From: Ruegeria faecimaris
GTDB lineage: Bacteria > Pseudomonadota > Alphaproteobacteria > Rhodobacterales > Rhodobacteraceae
Length of the DNA stretch: 64,000 nt
Assembly (NCBI RefSeq): GCF_900182615.1
Contig: NZ_FXTE01000001.1
Location: 310,001-374,000, forward strand
Direction: 5' to 3'
How positions within the stretch are numbered: the first letter of the stretch is position 1; every line of letters starts with the position of its first letter. Below, one piece after another: positions 1 through 8,184 of this stretch. A program made the position numbers and the translations under genes. The notes under the pieces were generated by a model. It ran no database searches and was not told where the DNA came from. It was given only the letters and a program-made list of their open reading frames with translations.

Positions 1-450
1 GAGCGGCTTCAGGCCATGCGTGATGCCGCCGCCCGTTTGATGGGGCGCGATCAGCTGGGGCGCGATTTCTTCAAACGCGGGCAGGGCGAGGATGTCACGC
101 GCATCCGCACCGTGACCTATTCCGCCACTCTGCTGGACCTGATGCAGGGCTATGCCCGCATTCGTACCCGTGATGAATTCCGCCCCTTTGTCATGGACCG
201 TGACGCCGTATTCACGATGGAACAGGCGCTGGAACGTATGCGCCCGCTGATCGGCTTTGCTGGGGCCTGGACGGATATGGAGACCTATCTGCCCGAGGGC
301 TGGGATGCCGACCCGGTGCGCAGGCGGTCCGCGACGGCGGCTACTTTTGCGGCCTCACTTGAGTTGGTGAAAGAAGGACATATGGAAATACAGCAGAGCG
401 AAACTTTTGCTCCGATACAGCTACGCAAGAGGACCCAATCCCGTGACTGA
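1..450 (+). CDS. scpA: ScpA, segregation and condensation protein A (3' part)
   Basis: The reading frame is already open at base 1, so the start lies outside the window and only about the last 149 residues are visible. The visible part matches the C-terminal half of the kleisin ScpA (known family), which bridges the SMC ATPase heads in the bacterial condensin complex. The stretch from the TYSATLLDLMQGYA segment to the end is typical of the winged-helix C-terminal region. It overlaps scpB, which sits directly downstream as in most bacteria. The identification rests on this adjacency and on the C-terminal sequence. Confidence 0.85.
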   Translation, partial: ERLQAMRDAAARLMGRDQLGRDFFKRGQGEDVTRIRTVTYSATLLDLMQGYARIRTRDEFRPFVMDRDAVFTMEQALERMRPLIGFAGAWTDMETYLPEGWDADPVRRRSATAATFAASLELVKEGHMEIQQSETFAPIQLRKRTQSRD

Positions 451-1090
451 TGCGCCTCAGGAAGAAGGTACCGGCACCCTGTTCGAAGCTCCGCCTATGG
501 CCGAGCAGGAACGCATGGTTGAGGCCGTGTTATTCGCCAGCGCCGAGCCGGTGACGATCGCCGATCTAGAAGTGCGGATGCCCCATGGCAGCAACGCGTC
601 ACAGGCGGTGGATATGCTTAAGAAACGCTATGAAGGGCGTGGTGTTCGTGTGGTTCAGGTTGGTGAATCCTGGGCCATTCGCACTGCCCCAGACTTGGGT
701 TTTCTGATGCAAAAAGAAACGGTTGAAACCCGCAAACTCAGCCGGGCCGCGATCGAAACGCTGGCGATCGTGGCATATCACCAACCCTGTACACGTGCCG
801 AGATCGAAGAAATTCGCGGCGTATCGGTCTCGCGCGGGACCATCGACCAACTTTTGGAGATGGAGTGGATCAGACTGGGTCGTCGTCGCATGACGCCGGG
901 CCGTCCGGTGACTTTCGTGGTGACTCCGCAGTTTCTGGATCACTTTGGGCTGGAGAACGCCAGGGATTTGCCGGGGTTGAAAGAATTGCGCGCTGCCGGT
1001 TTGCTGGAGAACAGACCGCCTCCGGGAACGATCCCACAGGGAGAGGGGCAGGAAGACGAAGATCAAACCGAACTGTTCGAGGAAGAGTGA
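443..1090 (+). CDS. scpB: ScpB, segregation and condensation protein B
   Basis: ScpB is the KITE subunit that dimerises and binds ScpA in the SMC condensin complex. The core begins at MAEQERMVEAVLFASAEPVT and contains two winged-helix domains, including the family motif AIVAYHQPCTRAEIEEIRGV. The open frame extends to 407, but I choose GTG at 443: an AGAGGA Shine-Dalgarno sequence lies 9 bases upstream and the GTGACTGA junction overlaps the scpA stop by 8 bases, suggesting translational coupling. ATG at 497 is another candidate. The predicted length is 215 residues, normal for the family. The C-terminus is acidic. Confidence 0.9.
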   Translation: MTDAPQEEGTGTLFEAPPMAEQERMVEAVLFASAEPVTIADLEVRMPHGSNASQAVDMLKKRYEGRGVRVVQVGESWAIRTAPDLGFLMQKETVETRKLSRAAIETLAIVAYHQPCTRAEIEEIRGVSVSRGTIDQLLEMEWIRLGRRRMTPGRPVTFVVTPQFLDHFGLENARDLPGLKELRAAGLLENRPPPGTIPQGEGQEDEDQTELFEEE

Positions 1091-1154
1091 TCACGGGGCC
1101 CTTTTGTTGCCGCACAAATCGACTATTTAGAAGCCTGGAAATCGGAGTTGAGTA

Positions 1155-1397
1155 ATGAATGCCAATCGTATCATTGACATGATTGTGCGACAGGTCATGC
1201 GGCGGCTTGTCACCAAAGGGGTGGACAAGGGGTTCGACATGGCCAGCCGCGTGGGCCAGAAGTCGGGGCAAGAGCAGCCGCCGCACGAGAGCTCAGGTGC
1301 CTCTGATCAGCTGCAGGCGGACGGAAACCGCCAGCGTCAAAACATGCGTCAAGCCCAGCGAGTGGCCAATCAGATGCGCCGGTTTATCCGGTTCTGA
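1155..1397 (+). CDS. small basic hypothetical protein, downstream of scpB
   Basis: An 80-residue protein starting MNANRIIDMIVRQVMRRLV. A GGAG Shine-Dalgarno sequence lies 7 bases before the ATG. The N-terminal 35 residues should form an amphipathic helix, followed by a Gln/Ser-rich hydrophilic stretch and an Arg/Gln-rich tail. No signal peptide, membrane segment or catalytic motif is visible. It follows scpB by 64 bases in the same direction. I recognise the type as a conserved small protein of Rhodobacteraceae but know no function for it. Confidence 0.7.
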   Translation: MNANRIIDMIVRQVMRRLVTKGVDKGFDMASRVGQKSGQEQPPHESSGASDQLQADGNRQRQNMRQAQRVANQMRRFIRF

Positions 1398-2477
1398 TCA
1401 GGTTACCGCTTTGAAGTGCTTGGACAGTTTCAATCCTTGTCCCTGATAGTTCGAGGCGATGCCTGCACCATAAAGCTGCGTGGGCATTTCTGACATCCGC
1501 TCGTACACCAGCCGCCCGACGACTTGGCCGTGCTCCAACACAAATGGGGCCTCGTGACAGCGGACTTCCAACACTCCGCGTGATCCTTCGCCACCTGCGG
1601 CGGCATGGCCAAAACCGGGATCGAAGAAACCGGCATAATGCACCCGGAATTCCCCGACCATCGCCAGATAGGGGGCCATTTCAGCCGCATACATCGGCGG
1701 GATATGCACCGCCTCGCGGCTGACCAGAATGTAAAACGCACCGGGGTCGAGGATGATGCGCCCATCGGTGGTACGCACCTCTTCCCAATATTCCTGCGGG
1801 TCGTATTCGCCAATCCGGTCCAGATCAATGACACCGGTATGAGGTTTGGCGCGGTAGCCCACCAAATCGGTGTCGAGAAGCCGCAGGTCCACCGAGAACC
1901 CAAGCCCGTCCTGAATGACAGCGGGGCCATCGACCAGCGGGGATTCGGCGTGCAGGGCGCTTAGATCGGTATCGCTCAGCACGGCCTGTCCCTGCCGGAA
2001 CCTGATTTGGTTCAGCCGCATTCCCGGACGCACCAGAACCGAGAATGAGCGGGGGCAGATCTCGGCATACAAGGGGCCGGTATAGCCTGCAGGCACCCGG
2101 TCAAACTCGGTCCCGCCATCGGTGATCGTGCGCGTCAGAAGGTCCAGCCGCCCAGTCGAGCTTTTTGCATTGGCGGCCGCGCTCAGCCCCTGGGGCAGGG
2201 CCAGCGATTCCATCAACGGCACTAGATAGACACAGCCCTTTTCCAGCACAGCACCTTCAGAGATATCGATGCGGTGCATCTCAAATTCCGACAAACGTTC
2301 GGCTACGGTGCGACCTTCGCCTGCCAGAAACGAGGCACGTACCCGGTAAGCAACTGTACCTAAACGCAAATCAAGGCTGGCGGGTTGAATCTGGGCGGGG
2401 ATGACCTCTGGGCTTGCGGTAATCTCACCGCGCGCGATCATCGCCTCTATTTGCTGGTTCGGGCATACGCCGGTCAT
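1398..2477 (-). CDS. dcd: 2'-deoxycytidine 5'-triphosphate deaminase, tandem-fold form
   Basis: Deaminates dCTP to dUTP for thymidylate synthesis. The alphaproteobacterial form is about 360 residues, twice the length of enterobacterial Dcd. The first half carries the trimeric dUTPase/Dcd motifs: AKSSTGRLD, which replaces the usual RSS..R, and a GPLYAEICP strand with the presumed catalytic Glu. The second half (from about residue 170) resembles another dUTPase-like fold, ending GQVVGRLVYERM. The frame opens at 2522, but the ATG at 2477 has a strong GGGGGGAT Shine-Dalgarno sequence and gives 359 residues. It converges on the small gene upstream with no gap. Confidence 0.85.
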   Translation of the reverse strand: MTGVCPNQQIEAMIARGEITASPEVIPAQIQPASLDLRLGTVAYRVRASFLAGEGRTVAERLSEFEMHRIDISEGAVLEKGCVYLVPLMESLALPQGLSAAANAKSSTGRLDLLTRTITDGGTEFDRVPAGYTGPLYAEICPRSFSVLVRPGMRLNQIRFRQGQAVLSDTDLSALHAESPLVDGPAVIQDGLGFSVDLRLLDTDLVGYRAKPHTGVIDLDRIGEYDPQEYWEEVRTTDGRIILDPGAFYILVSREAVHIPPMYAAEMAPYLAMVGEFRVHYAGFFDPGFGHAAAGGEGSRGVLEVRCHEAPFVLEHGQVVGRLVYERMSEMPTQLYGAGIASNYQGQGLKLSKHFKAVT

Positions 2478-2538
2478 TCCGATCCCCCCTGATGCCAGAG
2501 CGGGATCTGGCCTGTGTGCCATAAACGTCGGTGTGATT

Positions 2539-2615
2539 TGGTCGGGCTAGCAGGACTCGAACCTGCGACCTTCCGTCCCCCAGACGGACGCGCTACCAGG
2601 CTGCGCCATAGCCCG
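2539..2615 (-). tRNA. tRNA-Pro (anticodon GGG), CCA encoded
   Basis: Read on the minus strand, the acceptor arms CGGGCTA and TAGCCCG pair perfectly, followed by discriminator A and a genome-encoded CCA. The D arm reads GCGC...GCGC. The anticodon stem TCCGT/ACGGA encloses loop CTGGGGG with anticodon GGG. The T arm is GCAGG-TTCGAGT-CCTGC. This is a complete 77-nt proline tRNA. It lies between dcd and the MerR-type regulator. Confidence 0.97.
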
Positions 2616-2677
2616 ACGTTGAGGTGTTCATAAAGACTTTCCCGGCGGGGGCAAGAGGAAATCATCGCCTTTTTTTC

Positions 2678-3277
2678 TTATCCCGCCGATCGGTTTTCTA
2701 TTCGGTTCAACACGCTGCGCAGCTCTTGCGCGATGGGCGCTATCTGGCTGAGCAACTGGTCATCGAATGCGTCTCGGGTCCAGGCCAATGTCGCGATCCC
2801 ACCCAACAAGGGCGAGGCGTCGGGATAAGACGGCTGGGCTTGGGCCGCAGGCTCAGCTTTTGGCGGAGCGGGGGCAGGGGTCGGTTCGGGTTTTTGCGCG
2901 TCGCCAAGATCTAGATGTATCTGCTCATGCGGGGGGGCTGGCTTGGCCGTGAATGGCACAACGACATTTGCATCGGGTGCGGGTTCTAGATTCGCCATTT
3001 CATCCAGGCCCTGGGACACTGAAGAAACATGCGCCACGCCCTGTTCACGCAAGATGCGCTGTACGCCTTTGATGGTAATCCCATCCTCATGCAAAAGCTT
3101 CTTGATGCCGCCCAGCAGGCGCATATCATTGGGGCGATAATATCGGCGCCCACCGGCCCGTTTTACCGGTTTCACCTGATTGAAGCGGCTTTCCCAGAAT
3201 CGCAGAACATGCGGCTGCACACCCAACCAGTCCGCAACTTCACTGATGGTGCGAAAGGCGTCTGGGGACTTGCTCAT
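2678..3277 (-). CDS. MerR-family transcriptional regulator
   Basis: A 199-residue protein with an N-terminal MerR helix-turn-helix and wing at residues 8-75 ([19 protein letters not shown], then [20 protein letters not shown]). The rest is a Pro/Ala-rich linker and a short C-terminal helix. There is no cysteine or aromatic effector pocket typical of metal or drug sensors. It is the last gene of the rpmF-plsX-fabH-ihfA block, 18 bases after ihfA, a conserved alphaproteobacterial position. The sequence does not reveal its targets. Confidence 0.9.
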   Translation of the reverse strand: MSKSPDAFRTISEVADWLGVQPHVLRFWESRFNQVKPVKRAGGRRYYRPNDMRLLGGIKKLLHEDGITIKGVQRILREQGVAHVSSVSQGLDEMANLEPAPDANVVVPFTAKPAPPHEQIHLDLGDAQKPEPTPAPAPPKAEPAAQAQPSYPDASPLLGGIATLAWTRDAFDDQLLSQIAPIAQELRSVLNRIENRSAG

Positions 3278-3295
3278 ATTCGTGCCGTCCTGATC

Positions 3296-3598
3296 TTATT
3301 TGCGGTTCCCTGCGGCGACGCGATCTTTCATCAGATGCGACGGGCGGAAGGTGAGAACACGGCGAGGCTGAATTGGAACTTCTTCGCCTGTCTTGGGATT
3401 GCGGCCGATACGAGCTGTCTTGTCCCGAACACTGAACGTTCCAAAAGACGAGATCTTCACCTGTTCACCGCGCACCAATGCGTCGGACATATGGTTCAGA
3501 ACGCTCTCGACCAGTTGCGCGCTTTCATTGCGTGAAAGGCCAACTTCACGAAATACGGCCTCGCTCAGATCCATTCGGGTCAGTGTTTTGTCGCTCAT
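3296..3598 (-). CDS. ihfA: Integration host factor subunit alpha
   Basis: The 100-residue alpha subunit of IHF, a DNA-bending nucleoid protein of the HU/IHF family. It has the beta-arm signature [26 protein letters not shown] and the IHF-alpha N-terminus ([22 protein letters not shown]). An AGGGGA Shine-Dalgarno sequence lies just upstream of the ATG. It sits between fabH and the MerR gene, the usual alphaproteobacterial arrangement (in E. coli ihfA follows pheT instead). Confidence 0.97.
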   Translation of the reverse strand: MSDKTLTRMDLSEAVFREVGLSRNESAQLVESVLNHMSDALVRGEQVKISSFGTFSVRDKTARIGRNPKTGEEVPIQPRRVLTFRPSHLMKDRVAAGNRK

Positions 3599-3694
3599 GC
3601 CAATTCCCCTGTTGCTATCAGAGCATAGGGTCAGGGCAAATTCGCTGTCAATATCAATGAATTGCGGGCGAGTGTGTAAGCTGAATTGCGCTTG

Positions 3695-4666
3695 TTACCA
3701 CCGCAAGAGGACTGAGCCCCAGGCCAATCCACCTCCGATTGCCTCCGTGACCAGCAGATCACCCTGTTTGAACTGCCCACGCTGTTTCGCAACAGACATT
3801 GCCAGGGGAATAGATGCGGCCGAGGTATTTCCGTGGTCCTGCAGGGTAACGACAACGTGTTCCATAGGAACGCCCAATTTCTTGGCTGTGCCCTGAATGA
3901 TTCTAATGTTTGCCTGATGCGGTACGATCCAATCCACATCTTCATGGCTTAGCCCTGCCTTCTCTAGACAGGTTTCTGCGGTAGAGGTCAGACGTTCAAC
4001 TGCCTGCCGAAACAGCTGGTTTCCTTTCATCCGCAGATAGCCTGTGGACTGGGTCGAGACGCCTCCATCGACATAGAGCAGGTCCTTATAGCGCCCGTCC
4101 GAGTTCAGGTCGGTTGCCAGAATGCCCCGATCGTCCGAGGTTCCCGCGCCCTCATGCTGTTCAAGGATTATCGCTCCGGCGCCGTCGCCGAACAACACGC
4201 AGGTCGACCGGTCGGTCCAGTCCATGATACGAGAGAACGTCTCGGCGCCGATGACCAGCACGCGTTTAGCTTGGCCTGACACGATCAGCGCATTGGCATT
4301 GGTCATGGCATAGACGAATCCGGCGCAAACCGCCTGTACGTCAAAGGCGAAGCCTTTGGTCATGCCAAGCTGCGATTGAACCATTGTTGCGGCAGAGGGA
4401 AACGTCAGGTCAGCGGTCGATGTTGCAAGAATAATCGCATCAATATCATCTGCCTCCAGACCCGCATCGACCAGTGCGGCACTGGCTGCTTTTGTAGCCA
4501 TATTCGAAGTGGTTTCGTCTTCCGCTGCAAAATGCCGGCGTTCGATCCCGGAACGTGTCCGTATCCACTCATCAGACGTATCGAGCGTTTCTTCGAACTC
4601 GGAATTCGGGACGATGCGCTCTGGCAAATAGTGCCCGACACCAACTATAATTGAACGGCCTGCCAT
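3695..4666 (-). CDS. fabH: 3-oxoacyl-ACP synthase III (KAS III)
   Basis: Condenses acetyl-CoA with malonyl-ACP to start fatty acid synthesis. At 323 residues it has normal length. The thiolase-fold catalytic triad is visible: Cys114 in VQAVCAGF, His250 in VPHQAN and Asn280 in DHGNTSAAS. It lies 21 bases downstream of plsX in the same direction. Together plsX and fabH couple phospholipid and fatty acid synthesis, and they are co-transcribed with rpmF in many bacteria. Confidence 0.97.
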   Translation of the reverse strand: MAGRSIIVGVGHYLPERIVPNSEFEETLDTSDEWIRTRSGIERRHFAAEDETTSNMATKAASAALVDAGLEADDIDAIILATSTADLTFPSAATMVQSQLGMTKGFAFDVQAVCAGFVYAMTNANALIVSGQAKRVLVIGAETFSRIMDWTDRSTCVLFGDGAGAIILEQHEGAGTSDDRGILATDLNSDGRYKDLLYVDGGVSTQSTGYLRMKGNQLFRQAVERLTSTAETCLEKAGLSHEDVDWIVPHQANIRIIQGTAKKLGVPMEHVVVTLQDHGNTSAASIPLAMSVAKQRGQFKQGDLLVTEAIGGGLAWGSVLLRW

Positions 4667-4687
4667 GCTGGGGTACTGCCTTTTTTG

Positions 4688-5776
4688 TTATTCACCGGCC
4701 TTCGACGGCGTGTCTGCGGCATCTTGTGCAAGCTCGGCTGTCGATGCAACCCGTGCTGCCAATTTTTCGGCGAAGCCGGACTCGGCCAGGGTAAAGGCCA
4801 GCTTTACAGCGGCTGACACGCCGGTCGAGTCTGCACCACCATGTGATTTGACGACGGTTCCGTTCAGGCCAAGGAAAACCCCACCATTCACGCGCCGAGG
4901 ATCAATTCGTTTCTTCAACCGCTGCAAAGATGTGATTGCAAGGATCGAGGCCAGTCGTGAGAGCGGAGAATATTTGAACGCCTCGCGCAGAAGATCTCCG
5001 ATCAGGCTGGCTGTGCCTTCTCCGGTCTTGATGGCGACGTTGCCTGTAAACCCGTCTGTTATAATGACATCGGCTTTGTCTCCCGGGATGTCGCTGCCTT
5101 CGACAAAACCCACAAAGTCAAAGCTGGCCTGATCCGCAAAATCCGAGATCATGCCATGCGCTTCTTTTAGCTCGGCGCGCCCTTTATGTTCCTCGGTGCC
5201 CACATTCAAAAGGCCGATCCGTGGACGTTCCAACGCCATGCCGTTTCGGGCATAAGAGGCACCCATCAAAGCATATTGCAGCAGGTCCTTGGCGTCCGCG
5301 CGCACATCGGCGCCTACGTCCAGCATTACATTGAAGCCCTGCGGATTGCGCGAGGGCCACAAAATAGCGATTGCCGGGCGGTTTACTCCCGGCAGCTTAC
5401 GTAGACGCATCATCGACAGGGCCATCAATGCGCCGGTATTACCACAGGAGACCGCGCCATGGGCTTCACCCTGACGTACCGACTCGAGTGTGGACCACAT
5501 CGAAGTTTGCTTGCCGTGCCGGACGACCTGGCTGGGCTTGTCCTCCATCGTGACCACATCGGGACAATCACGAAAAACGACGCGCCCGTTCAGGACACGC
5601 CGTTTTGCGACAAGTTTGCGCAACATGGCCTCAGGCCCGTGCAAGATGAACGCGATATCGGGATTCTTATCCGCCGATTTGGCGATCCCCGCCACAACAG
5701 CAGCGGGCCCCGAATCTCCGCCCATTGCGTCAACCGAGATGGTAATCCGTCCGGCGTGCGTGGGCTGTTCTGTCAT
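4688..5776 (-). CDS. plsX: Phosphate acyltransferase PlsX
   Basis: Makes acyl-phosphate from acyl-ACP, the donor for PlsY in phosphatidic acid synthesis; a peripheral membrane enzyme. The 362-residue protein shows the family signature ISVDAMGGDSGPAAVVAGI at the N-terminus, the VSCGNTGALMALSM segment and the DGFTGNVAIKTGEG motif. It starts 22 bases after rpmF and precedes fabH, the canonical order. Confidence 0.97.
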   Translation of the reverse strand: MTEQPTHAGRITISVDAMGGDSGPAAVVAGIAKSADKNPDIAFILHGPEAMLRKLVAKRRVLNGRVVFRDCPDVVTMEDKPSQVVRHGKQTSMWSTLESVRQGEAHGAVSCGNTGALMALSMMRLRKLPGVNRPAIAILWPSRNPQGFNVMLDVGADVRADAKDLLQYALMGASYARNGMALERPRIGLLNVGTEEHKGRAELKEAHGMISDFADQASFDFVGFVEGSDIPGDKADVIITDGFTGNVAIKTGEGTASLIGDLLREAFKYSPLSRLASILAITSLQRLKKRIDPRRVNGGVFLGLNGTVVKSHGGADSTGVSAAVKLAFTLAESGFAEKLAARVASTAELAQDAADTPSKAGE

Positions 5777-5798
5777 GCTTGGCCTGCGCTTTTAGGGC

Positions 5799-6005
5799 TT
5801 AGGCCGCGTCTTCGTCCAGGTCGATTTCGTCGGCCTGAGCGACGACTTCGCGGTCATCATAGTGGCCGCAGGACGCGCAGACGTGGTGCGGGCGCTTCAG
5901 CTCACCACAGTTGGCGCATTCGTTCGGGTTTGCAGCAACCAGAGCGTCGTGCGCGCGGCGGTTGTTGCGACGCGACTTGGAAACTTTGTTCTGTTGGACA
6001 GCCAT
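5799..6005 (-). CDS. rpmF: 50S ribosomal protein L32
   Basis: A 68-residue ribosomal protein starting [22 protein letters not shown]. It has two Cys pairs ([18 protein letters not shown]) that form the zinc-ribbon version of L32. First gene of the rpmF-plsX-fabH-ihfA-merR run. The C-terminal tail is acidic ([10 protein letters not shown]). Confidence 0.97.
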   Translation of the reverse strand: MAVQQNKVSKSRRNNRRAHDALVAANPNECANCGELKRPHHVCASCGHYDDREVVAQADEIDLDEDAA

Positions 6006-6211
6006 GGTCTCAACCTTTGTCTACTAAGGGCCGGCAGATTCGCTGCGGGCCAGGTTTCATTCTTCGTTTTTCTCGTGGTTTGACGCGCGTTTAGGGGACG
6101 GGCCCCGCGATGTCCAACCCAAATTCCGATGAGCGCGCGAAAATACTGCGATTCTCAGCATGTTCAAGCGATTTTTCTGAGCGCCTGCTATGACAGGATT
6201 TCAGGCCCGTG

Positions 6212-6748
6212 TCACTCGTCTTTTTTCAGTGCATCGCGCAGCCCGGCCAAGCCCGCAAAGGGTTTGACATCTTCATCCGTTATTGCCTGTTTGCCGGGTT
6301 CGGTAAAGCCCGCCTGTTCCAATTCGGCACCTTCTTTCCGGGGATACTGGGGCAGGGCAAGCGCCAGCGCTTCGGACATGACCTCGGTCAGAACGATTTC
6401 GGTCCCTAGCGGTTCAGATTCGTCACCCTCCGGGATTTCGAACTCTTCCTCGTCAGGGTTTGTCCAATCTGACAGAAACATCCGGGTCACCGGAATGTCG
6501 ATCCGCGTGGTAACCGGTGTCAGCGTCACGACACAGGGTTGAATCACGGTTGCCCCCAGTTTTCCTGAAAGCGCCCAATCACGCTTTCCATGCGCACGCA
6601 CCTCGCCGACAAAACTCAGCTTACGCAGCCCAAGCAGGCTCAACTCGTTCTTTAAGAGATCCAACTCCTGCGCGTCAGGGCGAATTTCAAAGGGCGTCGG
6701 TGCGTTCTGAGGCAGGTCGGCGACCCGTAAAGATGTCTGGTTGCTCAT
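6212..6748 (-). CDS. YceD/DUF177 family protein
   Basis: YceD-family proteins are encoded next to rpmF across bacteria and have been linked to 23S rRNA accumulation. The frame is open to 6949, but the ATG at 6748 (MSNQTSLRVADLPQNAPT) has an AAAGGG Shine-Dalgarno sequence and yields 178 residues, the family norm. The upstream part would be unrelated to the family and overlap the divergent bamE. The conserved core is VTLTPVTTRIDIPVTRMFL followed by an acidic stretch. A 206-base gap separates it from rpmF, so rpmF may have its own promoter there. Confidence 0.88.
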   Translation of the reverse strand: MSNQTSLRVADLPQNAPTPFEIRPDAQELDLLKNELSLLGLRKLSFVGEVRAHGKRDWALSGKLGATVIQPCVVTLTPVTTRIDIPVTRMFLSDWTNPDEEEFEIPEGDESEPLGTEIVLTEVMSEALALALPQYPRKEGAELEQAGFTEPGKQAITDEDVKPFAGLAGLRDALKKDE

Positions 6749-6833
6749 ACGTGGCCCTTTCGTGTGTTGAACCGGGGTGGCGGTTTGATGTAATCGGATA
6801 GGGGCCGCACGGTCCCAAGGCAAGAGGGTGTGA

Positions 6834-7310
6834 ATGTTGAAAGTTATGAGCAGGTTGAAACCAGCGTCCAGAACGCTCGTATTTGCGGCCTGTCTGACCG
6901 CTGCTGGTGCGTGTGCTCCGGTCTTCAAGAAACACGGATATGTCCCCACAGCCGAGGACCTGGCCGAAATTCAGGTGGGTGTCGATACACGTGAAAGCGT
7001 ACTCGAATCCGTTGGCGCGCCCAGTACTTCAGGCGTTGTTCGCGATTCCGGCTTTTATTATGTGACATCACGCGTTCGTCATTATGGTCCGAAACGACCG
7101 AAAATCGTCTCGCGCGAGCTTGTGGCGATCAGCTTCGATGACCGGGGTGTCGTGCGCAATATTGAACGCTTTGGCCTTGAGGATGGAAACGTTGTGACGC
7201 TGGATCGTCGTATTACCGAATCCTCAGTTCAGAACCGTGGGTTCTTGCGGCAGCTGCTTGGCAATATCGGCAACTTCAACCCGGCAAACATTCCTGGCGC
7301 GACCAACTAA
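6834..7310 (+). CDS. bamE: BamE/SmpA/OmlA-family outer membrane assembly lipoprotein
   Basis: BamE is a small lipoprotein of the BAM complex that inserts beta-barrel proteins. The 158-residue protein has a signal sequence with two candidate lipidation cysteines, Cys20 and Cys27 (AGAC); neither is a perfect lipobox. The SmpA/OmlA core covers roughly residues 35-115 (KHGYVPTAEDLAEIQVGVDTRE, then SGFYYVTSRVRHYG). The C-terminal extension, rich in Asn and Gly, is usual in Rhodobacterales. The AGAGGG Shine-Dalgarno supports the start. It is divergent from the YceD gene. Confidence 0.9.
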   Translation: MLKVMSRLKPASRTLVFAACLTAAGACAPVFKKHGYVPTAEDLAEIQVGVDTRESVLESVGAPSTSGVVRDSGFYYVTSRVRHYGPKRPKIVSRELVAISFDDRGVVRNIERFGLEDGNVVTLDRRITESSVQNRGFLRQLLGNIGNFNPANIPGATN

Positions 7311-7408
7311 TTCATAGTCACGTCTTGTCAACTTCACAGGGCGGTCACAAATCCTGTGTTATTGACCCTGCAAGACGAAACAGGTCAGCAACCCAGGAGG
7401 ATGCGACC

Positions 7409-8143
7409 ATGGCACTATTGCTCGGCAAGGGCCGGTACCGTGCGCGTCAGGCGCAAACACCGCAGGATGTTGCGGCGGCACAGTGTCTTCGAACACTGGC
7501 TTTCGGGACTGATCAGGTGGATCAGGATGAGTTCGACAGCCGTTGTACGCATATTCTGGTCGAGGATATGCGTGCCAACGGTAAACTCGTGTGCTGCTTT
7601 CGCATGTTGATGATGGAGCGCGGGGCCGAGATTGGCCAAAGCTATTCCGCCCAGTTCTATGACCTCTCGGCACTTGAAGGGTTTAAGGGGCGTATGGTCG
7701 AGATGGGGCGCTTTTGCGTGCATCCTGGTCGAAACGACCCAGACATTCTGCGTGTTGCCTGGGGGGCGATGACTGTATTTGTCGATCAGAATAATGTTGA
7801 GATGCTGTTTGGCTGCTCATCGTTTGCGGGTACAGAAACGGCGGAATATCTTGATGCTTTTGCGATGTTGAAACATCGCCATCTGGCCCCGAAACGCTGG
7901 TTGCCACGGGTCAAGGCCCCAGATGTTTTCCGGTTCGCCGCGAGATTGCGTCGGCGCCCGGATGCCAAAAAAGCCATGATGCGCATGCCCCCTTTGCTGC
8001 GTACTTACCTGATGATGGGCGGCTGGGTCAGTGACCACGCAGTCGTTGACCGTCACATGAACACTTTGCATGTCTTTACCGGCCTCGAAATCTGCGCGAT
8101 TCCGCCCGCACGTAAACGTTTGCTGCGGACCGTTGCCGGGTAA
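7409..8143 (+). CDS. OlsB/GlsB-type amino-acid N-acyltransferase (aminolipid synthesis)
   Basis: A 244-residue GNAT-fold acyltransferase of the family that moves a 3-hydroxyacyl chain from ACP to the alpha-amino group of ornithine (OlsB) or glutamine (GlsB), giving lyso-aminolipids. Motifs include AAQCLRTLAFG, FDSRCTHILVED, CCFRML, GRMVEMGRFCVHP and the AGTETAEYLDAFAML segment. The open frame starts at 7325, but ATG 7409 has a perfect AGGAGG at 8 bases. In several relatives olsB is followed by olsA; here an ABC-F gene follows after 41 bases. That absence favours the glutamine-lipid (GlsB) alternative, but sequence alone does not decide it. Confidence 0.82.
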   Translation: MALLLGKGRYRARQAQTPQDVAAAQCLRTLAFGTDQVDQDEFDSRCTHILVEDMRANGKLVCCFRMLMMERGAEIGQSYSAQFYDLSALEGFKGRMVEMGRFCVHPGRNDPDILRVAWGAMTVFVDQNNVEMLFGCSSFAGTETAEYLDAFAMLKHRHLAPKRWLPRVKAPDVFRFAARLRRRPDAKKAMMRMPPLLRTYLMMGGWVSDHAVVDRHMNTLHVFTGLEICAIPPARKRLLRTVAG

Positions 8144-8184
8144 TCGCCGTTGACGGCTCGACGCTGCGGGGTTAGCTGGCGGGC

